Source: Neisseriaceae bacterium ESL0693 (lineage in GTDB: Bacteria; Pseudomonadota; Gammaproteobacteria; Burkholderiales; Neisseriaceae). Taken from it: a DNA stretch of 64,000 nt. Positions 10,417 to 19,751 of this stretch are shown piece by piece. The translations under genes and the position numbers were made by a program. The notes below the pieces were generated by a model. The model saw nothing but the letters and a program-made list of their open reading frames with translations. It did no database searches and was not told the origin of the DNA. The stretch's first letter is position 1. Every line of letters starts with the position of its first letter. The DNA lies in assembly GCA_029433475.1 (NCBI GenBank), contig JAQTIE010000010.1:186174-250173 (forward strand), in the 5' to 3' direction.

Positions 10417-10932
10417 ATTTCCATTGACTTAATATGTATGTAACCATTTCTAAAAATGACCTTACAGTTTCTACTGATCCATTTCAACGCAAATTTAAAA
10501 GCATGATAAAAGTTTTTTCTGAAAAAACTTGCTTATACTTTAATCAAAAATACAAATAATAAAGAATTTACGGCAAACGCCTGATCATGGGGCACAAAAC
10601 ATCAGCCAGCCAAACCTGCCCGCTACCAAACCAGAAAGTATTAATCCTGAATCTGAAAAATGACAGCAATACCTGTCTCATCATCACTGCCCGCACACCT
10701 TCACATTATTATCCAGCCAAATAAACTCTTGATTAAAAAACTTCTCCATATTTATAAAACCAATAATAACCACCGCCCATTAGGGTTATCCACGACATTC
10801 AGCCCAAATCCAATCCATCTGCCGTGCACCATTAAATCAATACTGCTATAATGCCTCTTCTTACGTTACGTTTCCTGATAACCCATTGCGCTATTTTCTT
10901 CACTGGAAAACAGCCTGTATAAAAACTTTGCC
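10417..10932. other. Intergenic, ispB upstream region
   Basis: About 500 bp of AT-rich sequence between the rplU side and ispB. It presumably contains the ispB promoter; no gene, RNA or repeat was recognised. Confidence 0.4.
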
Positions 10933-11907
10933 ATGCTTGAAAATCTGCCTTACTTCCAGCGCCATTTATCAGAAGACCTGAATCGCGTCGATATCGTAAT
11001 CAACCGTGCCGTAGAATCTGAAGTAGCACTGATTTCACAAATCGGACAATACATCATCAGTTCTGGTGGTAAACGTTTACGACCGATCATCACCATTCTT
11101 TCGGGCAAAGTCCTCGGTTATGATCAGGATCCCCTGTTCTCGCTGGCGGCGATGGTTGAATTTATTCATACTTCCACCTTATTACATGATGACGTGGTCG
11201 ATGAAAGTGATTTACGCCGCGGACGCAAGACCGCCAATAATTTATTTGGCAATGCCGCTGCTGTTTTAGTGGGTGATTTTCTCTATACCCGCGCATTTCA
11301 GCTCATGGTTGGCGCAGGCAGCCTGCGCATTCTTGAAGTCATGGCAGAAGCCACCAACATCATCGCCGAAGGCGAAGTGATGCAGTTAATGAATATCGGC
11401 AATATTGAAATTTCTGAAAACGAATATCTGCAAGTGATTCAATATAAAACAGCCAAATTATTTCAGGCAGCAGCACAGGTAGGCGCCATTCTGGCCGGTG
11501 CCGATCACCAACAGGAAACCGCCCTGAAAAACTATGGCATGCATCTGGGTACTGCATTTCAGATTATTGATGACGTACTGGATTACGCTGGTGATGTTGA
11601 AACCATCGGTAAAAATGTGGGCGATGATCTGGCTGAAGGCAAACCCACCCTGCCCTTGATCTATCTGATGCAACACGGTAAACCACAAGCCATTACCGAT
11701 ATCCGCCACGCGCTTGAACATGCCGACCGATCTTATTTTGATAAAATCCATCAGCATGTCATCCAGTCTGATGCTTTAGCCTACTGTACCGCGCAAGCCA
11801 ATAAAGCCGCCCAAGCAGCGATTGATGCGCTGGCAGCATTGCCAGATAATGAAATTACCCAGGCCATGCGTGATTTAGCCACAAGCTCAGTCGCCAGGTT
11901 ATCCTAG
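10933..11907 (+). CDS. ispB: Octaprenyl diphosphate synthase (trans-polyprenyl synthase)
   Basis: Condenses farnesyl diphosphate with isopentenyl diphosphates to make the long side chain of ubiquinone. Both Asp-rich motifs are present: the first is DDVVD at residues 86-90, the second IIDDVLDY with aspartates at 213, 214 and 217. GGKRLRP near residue 45 binds diphosphate. The 324-aa length is typical. In many proteobacteria ispB sits next to rplU-rpmA, divergently transcribed, as here. Product chain length (C40) is inferred from family, not from visible residues. Confidence 0.93.
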   Translation: MLENLPYFQRHLSEDLNRVDIVINRAVESEVALISQIGQYIISSGGKRLRPIITILSGKVLGYDQDPLFSLAAMVEFIHTSTLLHDDVVDESDLRRGRKTANNLFGNAAAVLVGDFLYTRAFQLMVGAGSLRILEVMAEATNIIAEGEVMQLMNIGNIEISENEYLQVIQYKTAKLFQAAAQVGAILAGADHQQETALKNYGMHLGTAFQIIDDVLDYAGDVETIGKNVGDDLAEGKPTLPLIYLMQHGKPQAITDIRHALEHADRSYFDKIHQHVIQSDALAYCTAQANKAAQAAIDALAALPDNEITQAMRDLATSSVARLS

Positions 11908-11921
11908 TTTTACCTTCTTCA

Positions 11922-11996
11922 CTCGCCGTAGTTCAACGGATAGAACACATGCCTCCTAAGCGTGTAATACAGGTTCGATTCCTGTCGGCGAGACCA
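11922..11996 (+). tRNA. tRNA-Arg (anticodon CCT)
   Basis: A full cloverleaf is visible. The acceptor stem is CTCGCCG/CGGCGAG; the D arm is GTTC...GAAC; the anticodon stem CATGC/GCGTG encloses the loop CTCCTAA with anticodon CCT; the T arm is ACAGG-TTCGATT-CCTGT. The 3' CCA is encoded (11994-11996). It reads AGG codons. An integrase remnant follows within 200 bp, so it is a likely old attachment site. Confidence 0.95.
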
Positions 11997-12190
11997 GTTA
12001 CCCTTTTTCTCCCAGTTTTTACCATCTTCTTTATCCCTACAAAAATCAATTAAATTCAATCACCTTCTTTTAAAAAAACGCTTTTTCAGTACAATATCAT
12101 ATTTTGAATTTTTCCCAGAACAACGCATATTTGTTGGTCTATTTTCAGCACAAGACCAAAAAATTAATAAAACATCATGGATTTTAGTAA

Positions 12191-12484
12191 TTTAGAGATA
12201 AGACCATTGGTCAGGCGGAGGCTACTAAACAGGAGCGGAAGCTTACCGATAACCATGGCCTTCTTGTGGATACGCCCCCATGGTAATGCCGCATGGAAAT
12301 ACACACCCAGCTTGATGGCAAACAAAATATCCTGACCATTGGCACTTACCCGCTGATTAGCCTCAACCAAGCCCGACAAAAACACCTTAATGCAAGACAG
12401 TTACTGAAAAACAGACAAGGCCCGGCAGCGGTTAGCAAGAGGCCAAATGCAAGCTCTCCTAAAATCAATGGTTTTAAATTTTGA
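12191..12484 (+). pseudogene. P4-type tyrosine integrase, N-terminal fragment
   Basis: Decayed phage or island integrase. In one frame from about 12191 the translation follows the DUF4102 N-terminal domain of P4-type integrases: KTIGQAEATKQERKLTDNHG, then a TAA stop near 12281, then QLDGKQNILTIGTYPLISLN and QARQKHLNARQLL. The expected LGTYP.vSL.ARq signature is clear. The central and catalytic domains (R..HxxR..Y) are missing. It sits just after tRNA-Arg(CCT), a common integration site for such elements, so an island once inserted here and was largely lost. The HicAB pair downstream may be its remaining cargo. Confidence 0.75.
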
Positions 12485-12704
12485 CATTGATTGCAGATTA
12501 TGCCTAATATTAAATTTTTATATAAAATCAAATATTTATTATTTTGCAACGTAGGATAAAACATAAAATAACCCTTATTTAAGAGCATGCGGGATAGGTT
12601 TGTGATGTAAAAATAACCCCACTCGCACGATTCCGCCCAAAGCGGAAACGCTATCATTCTGTAACTGAATTAGTATTATGGTGTGTATTAAACCTATTGG
12701 AAGG

Positions 12705-12756
12705 TAGTTTGCATTAGCCAAACTAATAGTTAAAATAGTACTATATTCAGGTACTA
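12705..12756 (+). promoter_or_regulatory. Probable hicAB promoter/operator with two inverted repeats
   Basis: TAGTTTG (12705-12711) pairs with CAAACTA (12719-12725), and TAGTAC (12736-12741) with GTACTA (12751-12756). The second repeat brackets TATATT, a likely -10 box, 6 bp before hicA. HicB antitoxins usually repress their own promoter through such palindromes, so these are candidate operators. Confidence 0.5.
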
Positions 12757-12761
12757 AATAT

Positions 12762-13016
12762 ATGAAGAAAAAGCATCACCGGACACTCAAACTTATTTTT
12801 AGCAGACCCGTATCAGGTAGTATTAAATGGGTTGATATAGAAGCTCTGTTTATTGAGTTGGGAGCAGTAATAGAAGAGCGTGCCGGATCTCGTGTTGGTG
12901 TTGTATTATTTGGGCAAGTAAAAGTGTTTCACCGGCTACATCCTAGTCCTGATACAGATAAAGGTGCAATAGCCAGTATTAACTATTGGTTTGAAGAAAA
13001 CGGAGTAAAGCCATGA
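12762..13016 (+). CDS. hicA: HicA toxin (mRNA interferase)
   Basis: Small dsRBD-fold RNase toxin that cleaves translated mRNA. The 84-aa protein matches the longer HicA subgroup, with DIEALFIELGAVIEERAGSR then VVLFGQVKVFHRLHPSPDTD and the closing SINYWFEENGVKP. The conserved histidines lie in VFHRLH. The gene overlaps hicB by four bases (ATGA at 13013-13016), the usual coupling of toxin and antitoxin. It lies downstream of the integrase remnant and reads as horizontally acquired cargo. No truncation is visible, so it is likely functional. Confidence 0.88.
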   Translation: MKKKHHRTLKLIFSRPVSGSIKWVDIEALFIELGAVIEERAGSRVGVVLFGQVKVFHRLHPSPDTDKGAIASINYWFEENGVKP

Positions 13017-13351
13017 ATAATATTATGACCATTAATAACTATAAAGCTGTTATCACTTATGACCCTGAAACTGAATTATTCAGAGGAGAATTTAAAGGTT
13101 TAAATGGTGGTGCTGATTTTTATGGAGCAGATATTTCCACTCTTAAGGCAGAAGGTGAGGCCTCATTACAAGTATTTTTAGATATGTGTAAAGAACATGG
13201 AATCAATCCACATAAAAATTATTCAGGCCGTTTCAATATTCGGATTAGCCCGAAACTTCATGAAGACGCAATATTAGCCGCAGCAGCCAAAGGTATTAGT
13301 CTGAATGAATTGGTTATTCAAGGTATTGCTCAAGTATCACAGACCAAATAA
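13013..13351 (+). CDS. hicB: HicB antitoxin
   Basis: Antitoxin that binds HicA and represses the operon. Its 112 aa contain a degraded-RNase-H-like N-terminal domain (YKAVITYDPETELFRGEFKG, then FYGADISTLKAEGEASLQVF) and a C-terminal ribbon-helix-helix-type DNA-binding segment (RFNIRISPKLHEDAILAAAA). RBS GGAG is seven bases before the ATG, inside hicA. An alternative ATG at 13025 is possible. Translational coupling keeps it in balance with HicA. Confidence 0.88.
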   Translation: MNNIMTINNYKAVITYDPETELFRGEFKGLNGGADFYGADISTLKAEGEASLQVFLDMCKEHGINPHKNYSGRFNIRISPKLHEDAILAAAAKGISLNELVIQGIAQVSQTK

Positions 13352-13379
13352 GAAAAAAGCCCTGACCATTTGCAGGGCT
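13352..13379 (-). terminator. Hairpin terminator between hicB and glf
   Basis: AGCCCTG (13358-13364) pairs with CAGGGCT (13373-13379). On the minus strand the stem is followed by TTTTTT, so it is a strong terminator for the glf side; on the plus strand no U-tract follows, though the hairpin lies only 6 bp after the hicB stop. Confidence 0.75.
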
Positions 13380-13646
13380 GAAGTATATTAAATCACGCCC
13401 AATAAAACGATTAAATATTATTAATCATTGCTGCATTGATTCATGTACAGCTTACGATCAATACCAGCTGACAATAATATGACTAATCTATAAATTAAAA
13501 ACAATCATATATAAATAAAAGATACAGAACCACAGTTTTCCGATGCAATAAATCGCAAAAATCAACACCATGAATAACCATTACCCTGGCAAGTATCCTT
13601 TATTCTTGATCATATAAATGAATGATCTGACCCTCTCTATTACCTT

Positions 13647-14759
13647 CTAATCTACAAAAGTCATTTTTACCGTCTTCAAAGCAGAAGCAATGATCTGATG
13701 CATATCATAATAGCGGTATTCGGCCAAACGTCCGCCAAAAATCACCTGAGGCATGGCTGCCGCTTTGGTCTGATATTGTTTGAATATATGCTGATTATGC
13801 TCATCATTGATGGGATAATACGCTTCTTTAGACATATCCCAGTTTTGCGGATATTCACGCGTAATCACCGTTTTCGGCTGGGTGCCAAATTCAAAATGCT
13901 TGTGTTCAATAATACGTGTAAACGGTACCGTTTTATCATTGTAGTTAACCACGGCATTACCCTGATAATTGTCGGTATCCAATACTTCGGTTTCAAACCG
14001 TAATGAACGGTAGGATAAATGGCCATACTCATAATTAAAATACTCGTCTATTTTACCGGTATAGACCACTTTATCAGCTAGGGCATCAAAATAAGCCCGG
14101 TCAGCAAAATAATCGGTATTAACTCGTGTTTCTACGCCAGCCAAGAGACCATCAATCAAACGATTATAGCCACCGACAGGAATTCCCTGAAAGCGGTCAT
14201 TAAAATAATTATTATCAAAACGCAGCCGGACAGGTAAGCGCTTAATAATAAAGCTGGGTAATTCAGTGGCAGGTTTACCCCATTGTTTTTCAGTATATTC
14301 TTTAATCAGAGTCTCATAAATATCCTTGCCGACCAAAGATAAAGCCTGCTCTTCTAGGTTTCTCGGAGATTGAGTACCATAGCGCTCAGTCTCTTCCTGC
14401 AATTTTATTCTGGCTTCAGCCGGCGTTTTCACACCCCAAAGCTGATAGAAGGTATTCATATTAAAAGGCAGATTATACAGCTTACCCTTAGCCAGTGCGA
14501 TCGGACTATTAATATAATTATTAAAAGCAACAAACTGATTAACGTAATTCCAGATAGCTTCATCATTGGTATGAAAAATATGTGCCCCATACTGATGTAC
14601 CTGAATGCCTTCTATTTCTTTACAATAAACATTACCCCCCAGATGAGCACGTTTATCGATCACACAAACCTTCTTGCCCCGTTTATGGGCTTCATGGGCA
14701 AATACAGCACCAAACAGGCCACTGCCTACAATAAGATAATCGTATGCTTCTTTAGTCAT
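13647..14759 (-). CDS. glf: UDP-galactopyranose mutase
   Basis: Flavoenzyme that interconverts UDP-galactopyranose and UDP-galactofuranose, the donor for Galf in surface glycans. The 370-aa protein shows the dinucleotide-binding VGSGLFGAVFAHEA, CVIDKRAHLGGNVY, GAHIFHT, EYTEKQWGKP and the late YRYYDMHQII segment, all standard for bacterial Glf. It is the last gene of a three-gene minus-strand run behind two glycosyltransferases, with a 109-bp AT-rich spacer. The locus therefore makes or decorates a Galf-containing polysaccharide or LOS; the structure is not predictable from here. Confidence 0.94.
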   Translation of the reverse strand: MTKEAYDYLIVGSGLFGAVFAHEAHKRGKKVCVIDKRAHLGGNVYCKEIEGIQVHQYGAHIFHTNDEAIWNYVNQFVAFNNYINSPIALAKGKLYNLPFNMNTFYQLWGVKTPAEARIKLQEETERYGTQSPRNLEEQALSLVGKDIYETLIKEYTEKQWGKPATELPSFIIKRLPVRLRFDNNYFNDRFQGIPVGGYNRLIDGLLAGVETRVNTDYFADRAYFDALADKVVYTGKIDEYFNYEYGHLSYRSLRFETEVLDTDNYQGNAVVNYNDKTVPFTRIIEHKHFEFGTQPKTVITREYPQNWDMSKEAYYPINDEHNQHIFKQYQTKAAAMPQVIFGGRLAEYRYYDMHQIIASALKTVKMTFVD

Positions 14760-14868
14760 TTTATTTCCTGTTTTATTCAGATATATTTTATCTAGATATA
14801 TAAATATACCTAATAAATATTATATCTCATCTTAATAAACATAATTTATCATTCTAATAGCATATTAA

Positions 14869-16842
14869 TTATGCAGATTTATATGCTCTCAATAATAATT
14901 TGGTGGTATTTCGCTTATGTTTGTAATGTTTTCGACGTTGTCCGATACAGATTTTTGATAAAATTTTATACTTATAATATTTTAATTTTATAAGACTATA
15001 GGGATCACGGATAATAATATTTGTTGTTTTCTGGCAAATATTCATTATATTTGCGTAGAGAATTTTTTCATAAAAATCACTCATTCGTGCATAATGCCAG
15101 AAATATTCAGACATTTCTTTATTGGCATCTTGCCACGGTTTAATACATCCGGCAAAATGTACAATATATGGTTCGGCACGGCTTTCAATATATGGATAAA
15201 GAAGAGAAGCCGGCATTTGCTCCTGCCAGTTAGGACTAAAAATTGGAATATGATATAAAACATTCCAACGTAAATCTAAAAATGTTGTTCTGTTTTCAAA
15301 AGCCTTATTCAGAATATCCTGATCATGAAATTTTGGTTCACCATCAAGTTGATTAACCAGAATATCCATAAATTTATCAAAAGTATTTTCTAAATTCATC
15401 TGTTGAATATTTAAGAGCAATACACCTGCATTAAAATAAGTCATTACATTTTGAAATTCCAACTTTTTATCAATATACTGGGATATATGCTCATCACTGT
15501 GATACCAACGGATTAATTCAGTATCTTTAACCACTCCTGCTAATGTTTTTTCTTTTAATTCATGATTAAAAAAATTTGCTATATCTTGATTCACCACTAA
15601 ATCACAATCCAAATACGCTAGTTTCTTATATTGTTTAAAAATTAACGAGGTAAATAACCGATAATAAGAGGCAACGGTAATATGTCCTGACTCAAATAAA
15701 GAAATTTTCTCTTTTTTATTTGCGGATAAGAAATGATTGATATTAATAAATCGAATGGAGAAATTTGATTTATCGTGTATCATATTTAAAATTGATTTTT
15801 TTTGATAATCAGTTAATTCAGAGTAAATGATATTTATATCATAGTTATTAACAGAGCTGGCATGACTTATCAATGATTGTATAGTTACAGCCAGATAATT
15901 AACATAATTTTTATCTGTTGCTAAACAAATAGCGATATTATTATTCTTAAATGCTGGATATAAAGACGTAGATTGGTTGGTAATTTCAGTATTTTTAACC
16001 AAAGTTCTTTTTAAATCAATATATTTATATGTTCCTAGACTTTGTAAATGAGTATACCAGATTCCAAATAACCACTCAGATAAATACCCAAAGACTCGAG
16101 CCTCTTGAACATTATAGGCAGCAATATCAATCTGTTGTTCGACTTGATCTAAAATAGAAAAAAGCCATTGGGCATATTGATTAAATAAGTCTTTTTTAAA
16201 AATAAAAATATTCGTATAATAACCTAGAGATGATTGATTATATTTCTTGATAGAATCTTTATATTCTGGATATAATTTTTTTAATATGTTTATTGTAACG
16301 TCATAATCATTGATATGTAAATACGGACTAGAAAATTTATAATGATCATAATTATTTATACTACCTAATTTAGTCATATCGGTAGCTTCGACAGTAACAA
16401 CATCATAATTTTCAACTAAATTTCTCACATCAATATCATTTAAATGATATTTGTGTATATAATTCTGATCCAATTGCTCTAATTCCAGTAAACCATACTG
16501 ATTAACGGTTTCCTGGTTTTCTAAATCGAAACATAAATGACGTCGGTAATGCATAAACCCGATGTAATCAGGATAATCTAATTGGGCTTGATTTTTCCAA
16601 GCCCAGTATATTGAAGTTAATTCACAATATTCTCTATTTTTATGAGAAATGTTTTCTCCCGTATTATCAGCTATCATATTATTTTCAAGCCAGGACAAAT
16701 CGGTCTCTTGAATCAAACCATCTTTAGAAAATCGTTTTTGTAATGATCTTCCGACATGAATAGGAGTGAATATATCTGTTTTTAGCAATACAGATGGTTT
16801 ATGATAAGAAACCAAAATTTTGATGTTATATATAGATGCCAT
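14869..16842 (-). CDS. Bifunctional glycosyltransferase: DUF4422 domain fused to GT8
   Basis: Large 657-aa cytoplasmic enzyme with two parts. Residues about 5-270 are a DUF4422 glycosyltransferase-like domain (NREYCELTSIYWAWKNQ, then DYIGFMHYRRHL). Residues about 300-600 are a GT8 retaining transferase of the LgtC/RfaJ type, with NIAICLATDKNYVNYLAVTI, the metal-binding DCD at 412-414 and FNAGVLLLNI. GT8 enzymes often transfer galactose or glucose to LOS or LPS core. A basic C-terminal tail may hold it to the membrane. The gene is strikingly AT-rich compared with the housekeeping genes around it, suggesting acquisition. It lies 34 bp after a GT2 gene and before glf. Confidence 0.85.
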   Translation of the reverse strand: MASIYNIKILVSYHKPSVLLKTDIFTPIHVGRSLQKRFSKDGLIQETDLSWLENNMIADNTGENISHKNREYCELTSIYWAWKNQAQLDYPDYIGFMHYRRHLCFDLENQETVNQYGLLELEQLDQNYIHKYHLNDIDVRNLVENYDVVTVEATDMTKLGSINNYDHYKFSSPYLHINDYDVTINILKKLYPEYKDSIKKYNQSSLGYYTNIFIFKKDLFNQYAQWLFSILDQVEQQIDIAAYNVQEARVFGYLSEWLFGIWYTHLQSLGTYKYIDLKRTLVKNTEITNQSTSLYPAFKNNNIAICLATDKNYVNYLAVTIQSLISHASSVNNYDINIIYSELTDYQKKSILNMIHDKSNFSIRFININHFLSANKKEKISLFESGHITVASYYRLFTSLIFKQYKKLAYLDCDLVVNQDIANFFNHELKEKTLAGVVKDTELIRWYHSDEHISQYIDKKLEFQNVMTYFNAGVLLLNIQQMNLENTFDKFMDILVNQLDGEPKFHDQDILNKAFENRTTFLDLRWNVLYHIPIFSPNWQEQMPASLLYPYIESRAEPYIVHFAGCIKPWQDANKEMSEYFWHYARMSDFYEKILYANIMNICQKTTNIIIRDPYSLIKLKYYKYKILSKICIGQRRKHYKHKRNTTKLLLRAYKSA

Positions 16843-16876
16843 GATTTAAAATAATATAAAAATAATTTGTATTATA

Positions 16877-17836
16877 TCAAAATTTTCGTCTACGCCACTT
16901 ATACATTAAAGGGAAATAACGAATAAGCATGATTTTCTTTAACTGATTTCTTTTTAAATATTGTCGATTAATGCGACCCTCAGCCAAGTCTTCAACAATA
17001 TCCCGTTGCCAGGCTTTCAAAAATAACCATTTAAACCGCTGATGAATCCGGGCAAAATTCCAGGAATAACAGGAAAATCTCAAGACAGGAATATGAAATT
17101 TCAATTGCTCATATATTTCAGGATATTGCTTGATAAACCGCACTATCTCCCGATATTCAGTGCATACACAAAGCACTTTATCCTGACTATTGACCGATGA
17201 ATTGACATTATCTACACGGTAATTTAATAACCTCTCTTCAGTCAGCATGAATCTTTTACACACAGCATAAGCTTTAAAAACAAATGAGGTATCCTGATAA
17301 GAAGCACCGGGGGTTTCTAAAAAACGAATATGGTGATCACTTAACAGAGAGTGCCGATATAAATTAACCCATAGAGAAGGAGTCTGATAAAAAATTCCCG
17401 GGCAATCTAATGGATATAAAACCTGATTAAATGGAATACCATGTGAATGATGTTGTTTTTTTGATGTTGCTGTAAATTTATAATAACTGCATCGGGCAAT
17501 GTCTAAATCATGTTGTATTGCCATTTGATACAGTTTTTCAAACATGGTGGGTTCAATATAGTCATCCGATTCTACGATGCCGATATATTGCCCTGTACAT
17601 GCTTCTAAGCCTGTATTCATTGAATGGCCGTAGCCGCTGTTGGTTTTATTGATTACTTTAAAACGATCATCTGTACGACTGAATTGCTCAATGATTGTTA
17701 AAGAATGATCGGTAGAGCCGTCATTAATACATATAACTTCAAAATCTTGAAAAGTCTGATCTTGAATACTTTGTAAACACTGGGTCAGATAACGTTCAAC
17801 ATTATAGACGGGAACCAGAATAGAAATTGCTGTCAC
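16877..17836 (-). CDS. GT2-family glycosyltransferase
   Basis: Inverting GT-A transferase, 319 aa. The N-terminal domain shows ISILVPVYNVERYL, the nucleotide-binding VICINDGSTD and VESDDYIEP, which contains the DxD-type metal site near residue 90. The C-terminal part is basic (MLIRYFPLMYKWRRRKF) and may contact the membrane. Sugar and acceptor cannot be told. It is the first gene of the three-gene glycan cluster that ends with glf, so addition of a sugar to a Galf-containing chain is a reasonable inference. Its promoter must lie in the AT-rich gap after 17836. Confidence 0.85.
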   Translation of the reverse strand: MTAISILVPVYNVERYLTQCLQSIQDQTFQDFEVICINDGSTDHSLTIIEQFSRTDDRFKVINKTNSGYGHSMNTGLEACTGQYIGIVESDDYIEPTMFEKLYQMAIQHDLDIARCSYYKFTATSKKQHHSHGIPFNQVLYPLDCPGIFYQTPSLWVNLYRHSLLSDHHIRFLETPGASYQDTSFVFKAYAVCKRFMLTEERLLNYRVDNVNSSVNSQDKVLCVCTEYREIVRFIKQYPEIYEQLKFHIPVLRFSCYSWNFARIHQRFKWLFLKAWQRDIVEDLAEGRINRQYLKRNQLKKIMLIRYFPLMYKWRRRKF

Positions 17837-18230
17837 TTATTGTTCACTCACATAATCCATTACTTTAAATATTTCCTGAAATTTCGGATGAAATATTTGA
17901 TGTGTTATATTTTAACAGAGATTATTCTCTATTCTGGTTTATTTATGGGCTGAATGTATTTGATTAAGTTAGATTGTCCTTTTATTGATCATTTTATGTA
18001 TGTTGCCATTGCCCGGTGATAAATACTTCCTCGTACATCAGGCTAAATCCGGTATTGGCTAACCTGCAAATATTTCATCTGACCGAACGAATCATGTCAA
18101 TGATCATTGACCATCAATGAAGCAGATAAAACAAAAATTCTCTTGCAAAATAAGCATTAAATCAATTCATAATCAATAAATGATTACCACAAAGACACCA
18201 GACCAGTCATAAAAATCCGTAAACCTTTAT
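17837..18230. other. Intergenic between glycan locus and MFS gene
   Basis: Nearly 400 bp, AT-rich, upstream of the GT2 gene and downstream of the transporter gene. No intact frame, RNA or repeat was recognised. A short minus-strand stretch near 18000-18070 has mild coding character but contains a stop. Confidence 0.35.
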
Positions 18231-19406
18231 TCATATGCATCTACCCTGCCGGATTTTCCATAAGAGAAGAGTAGCAAACAGCAATAAGGGTAAACAGAAT
18301 AGATTCACCCATGGCCAGCCGGCGGCTGACATCAGGATACCGGCAGCCAGAGAGGCCATAATATTGGCGCTATAGACTATGAGCGAATTCAGGCCTTGTG
18401 CCTTGGTTTTCATGGCCGGCGTATAGGTCTGTGCCAATAGTAAAGTAGCGCCATTAAACATAAAGTTCCAGCCTAAGCCAGCCAGACCCAGTTCTGACAG
18501 ATAAACAGCCATGGTCTGCTCAGGCAAAAAGGTCAGCAGACAACCCATCATACTGACCATAATTCCAACCGCAACCAATCCCTGACGGCCAAACCATCTG
18601 ATCAGCACCGGATTAAAAAATGAAGGCAGATACATCAGGATAAAATGCACTTGCAACACGGTTGAGGTGGCTGATAACGCAAAATGATCGTGCTGCATGG
18701 ATAAGGGGGCGGCGTTCATCACCAGTGTCATCACAGCAAAAGCAATGGCACACAGCATACTGGTATAGATAAAATCGGCATGAATGAATTTTTGCTCTGT
18801 TGTGGCGATTGGTTGAGGCGCTTGCTGCTCGCTCCCGAGAGAGGAAGACAGAAAATATTGTGATATGGCCAATAGCAGACACACCAATACCATGGCGACA
18901 AAGGCGCCGGCGTATGGAACAGCGGTAAATAAACCAGCAAAACGGCTACTCAGAAAAGGACCGGCAATACCACCCACCACACCCGCGCCCATAACCATGG
19001 CCATCGCAGAGGCGTGCTCATCCGGATTACGGGCAGCATCTATGGCCGCAAAACGATAGTATTGACCAAACGCACTGAATACCCCCAGTAAAAAAGCCCC
19101 GAATACCAATAAGGCAAAATAATGCAGCAAAAGCGCACTACCACAGATAACACCACCCAGCACGCCCACACCGGCTTTCAGCATAAATCCGCCTTTACGC
19201 CCCAGTTTGGCCATCAGCCACGATGCCGGATAGATCATGATTAATGTACCCAAAATAGTAGCGCTTACGGGTAAGGTGCTTAATGCCATGCTGGGCGCCA
19301 GATAAGCACCAGATAAGCTGGATACGGTGGTCAGCATGGCAACTACGGTAGTGGTGAGTGCCTGTCCCATCGCCAGAATAAAGATGTCTTTGGATAAAAT
19401 GGCCAT
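18231..19406 (-). CDS. MFS transporter
   Basis: Inner-membrane secondary transporter of 391 aa with about 12 predicted membrane segments. The MFS loop 2-3 signature appears as SWLMAKLGRKGGFMLKAGVG, and a mid-protein hydrophilic loop (SSLGSEQQAPQPIATTEQKF) separates two six-helix halves. The second half opens with a matching loop motif, IRWFGRQGLVAVG. Substrate cannot be inferred; resemblance is to small putative efflux MFS proteins of proteobacteria. It is transcribed alone, facing away from the PmrAB genes. Confidence 0.85.
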   Translation of the reverse strand: MAILSKDIFILAMGQALTTTVVAMLTTVSSLSGAYLAPSMALSTLPVSATILGTLIMIYPASWLMAKLGRKGGFMLKAGVGVLGGVICGSALLLHYFALLVFGAFLLGVFSAFGQYYRFAAIDAARNPDEHASAMAMVMGAGVVGGIAGPFLSSRFAGLFTAVPYAGAFVAMVLVCLLLAISQYFLSSSLGSEQQAPQPIATTEQKFIHADFIYTSMLCAIAFAVMTLVMNAAPLSMQHDHFALSATSTVLQVHFILMYLPSFFNPVLIRWFGRQGLVAVGIMVSMMGCLLTFLPEQTMAVYLSELGLAGLGWNFMFNGATLLLAQTYTPAMKTKAQGLNSLIVYSANIMASLAAGILMSAAGWPWVNLFCLPLLLFATLLLWKIRQGRCI

Positions 19407-19685
19407 ACTTTTGCTGCCTTTATTGACGATTCTGAATCAGAAATAATGGTTTTATTTCCTTATGATTTTGTATTATCGGATATTTATTTTATGGTGAATA
19501 GGCAGGACTGTTGTTTTTTATTCAATAACCATATGAATCATATGCTATGGTCTTTGATTTTAACAAGATCAATACCGACGGTTTTTAAATCGCTGACACC
19601 GTCCTTTAAACCATCATAGACTGACATAAAATCAAAATTCTGCAGTTAGCCAGAGCAGGTACGCATATTTCTTCTGTTCATGATT
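19407..19685. other. Intergenic with possible short gene remnant
   Basis: Between the transporter start and the sensor kinase terminator. On the minus strand a 29-codon frame (ATG near 19630) reads MSVYDGLKDGVSDLKTVGID before ending; it looks protein-like but has no RBS or family. Otherwise nothing was recognised. Confidence 0.3.
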
Positions 19686-19724
19686 AAAAACACCAGAAAG
19701 AATGCTAGTTAATTCTTTCCGGTG
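19686..19724 (-). terminator. Terminator of the PmrAB-type operon
   Basis: CACCAGAAAGAAT (19691-19703) pairs with ATTCTTTCCGGTG (19712-19724) with one mismatch. On the minus strand a TTTTT run follows at 19690-19686. It lies 27 bp after the sensor kinase stop. Confidence 0.85.
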
Positions 19725-19751
19725 CCTGATCAATGATATTTCCCGATACAC

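Noticed and set aside
10660-10851. 63-aa frame upstream of ispB
   Set aside because: No RBS, proline/isoleucine-rich low coding character, and it occupies the promoter region.
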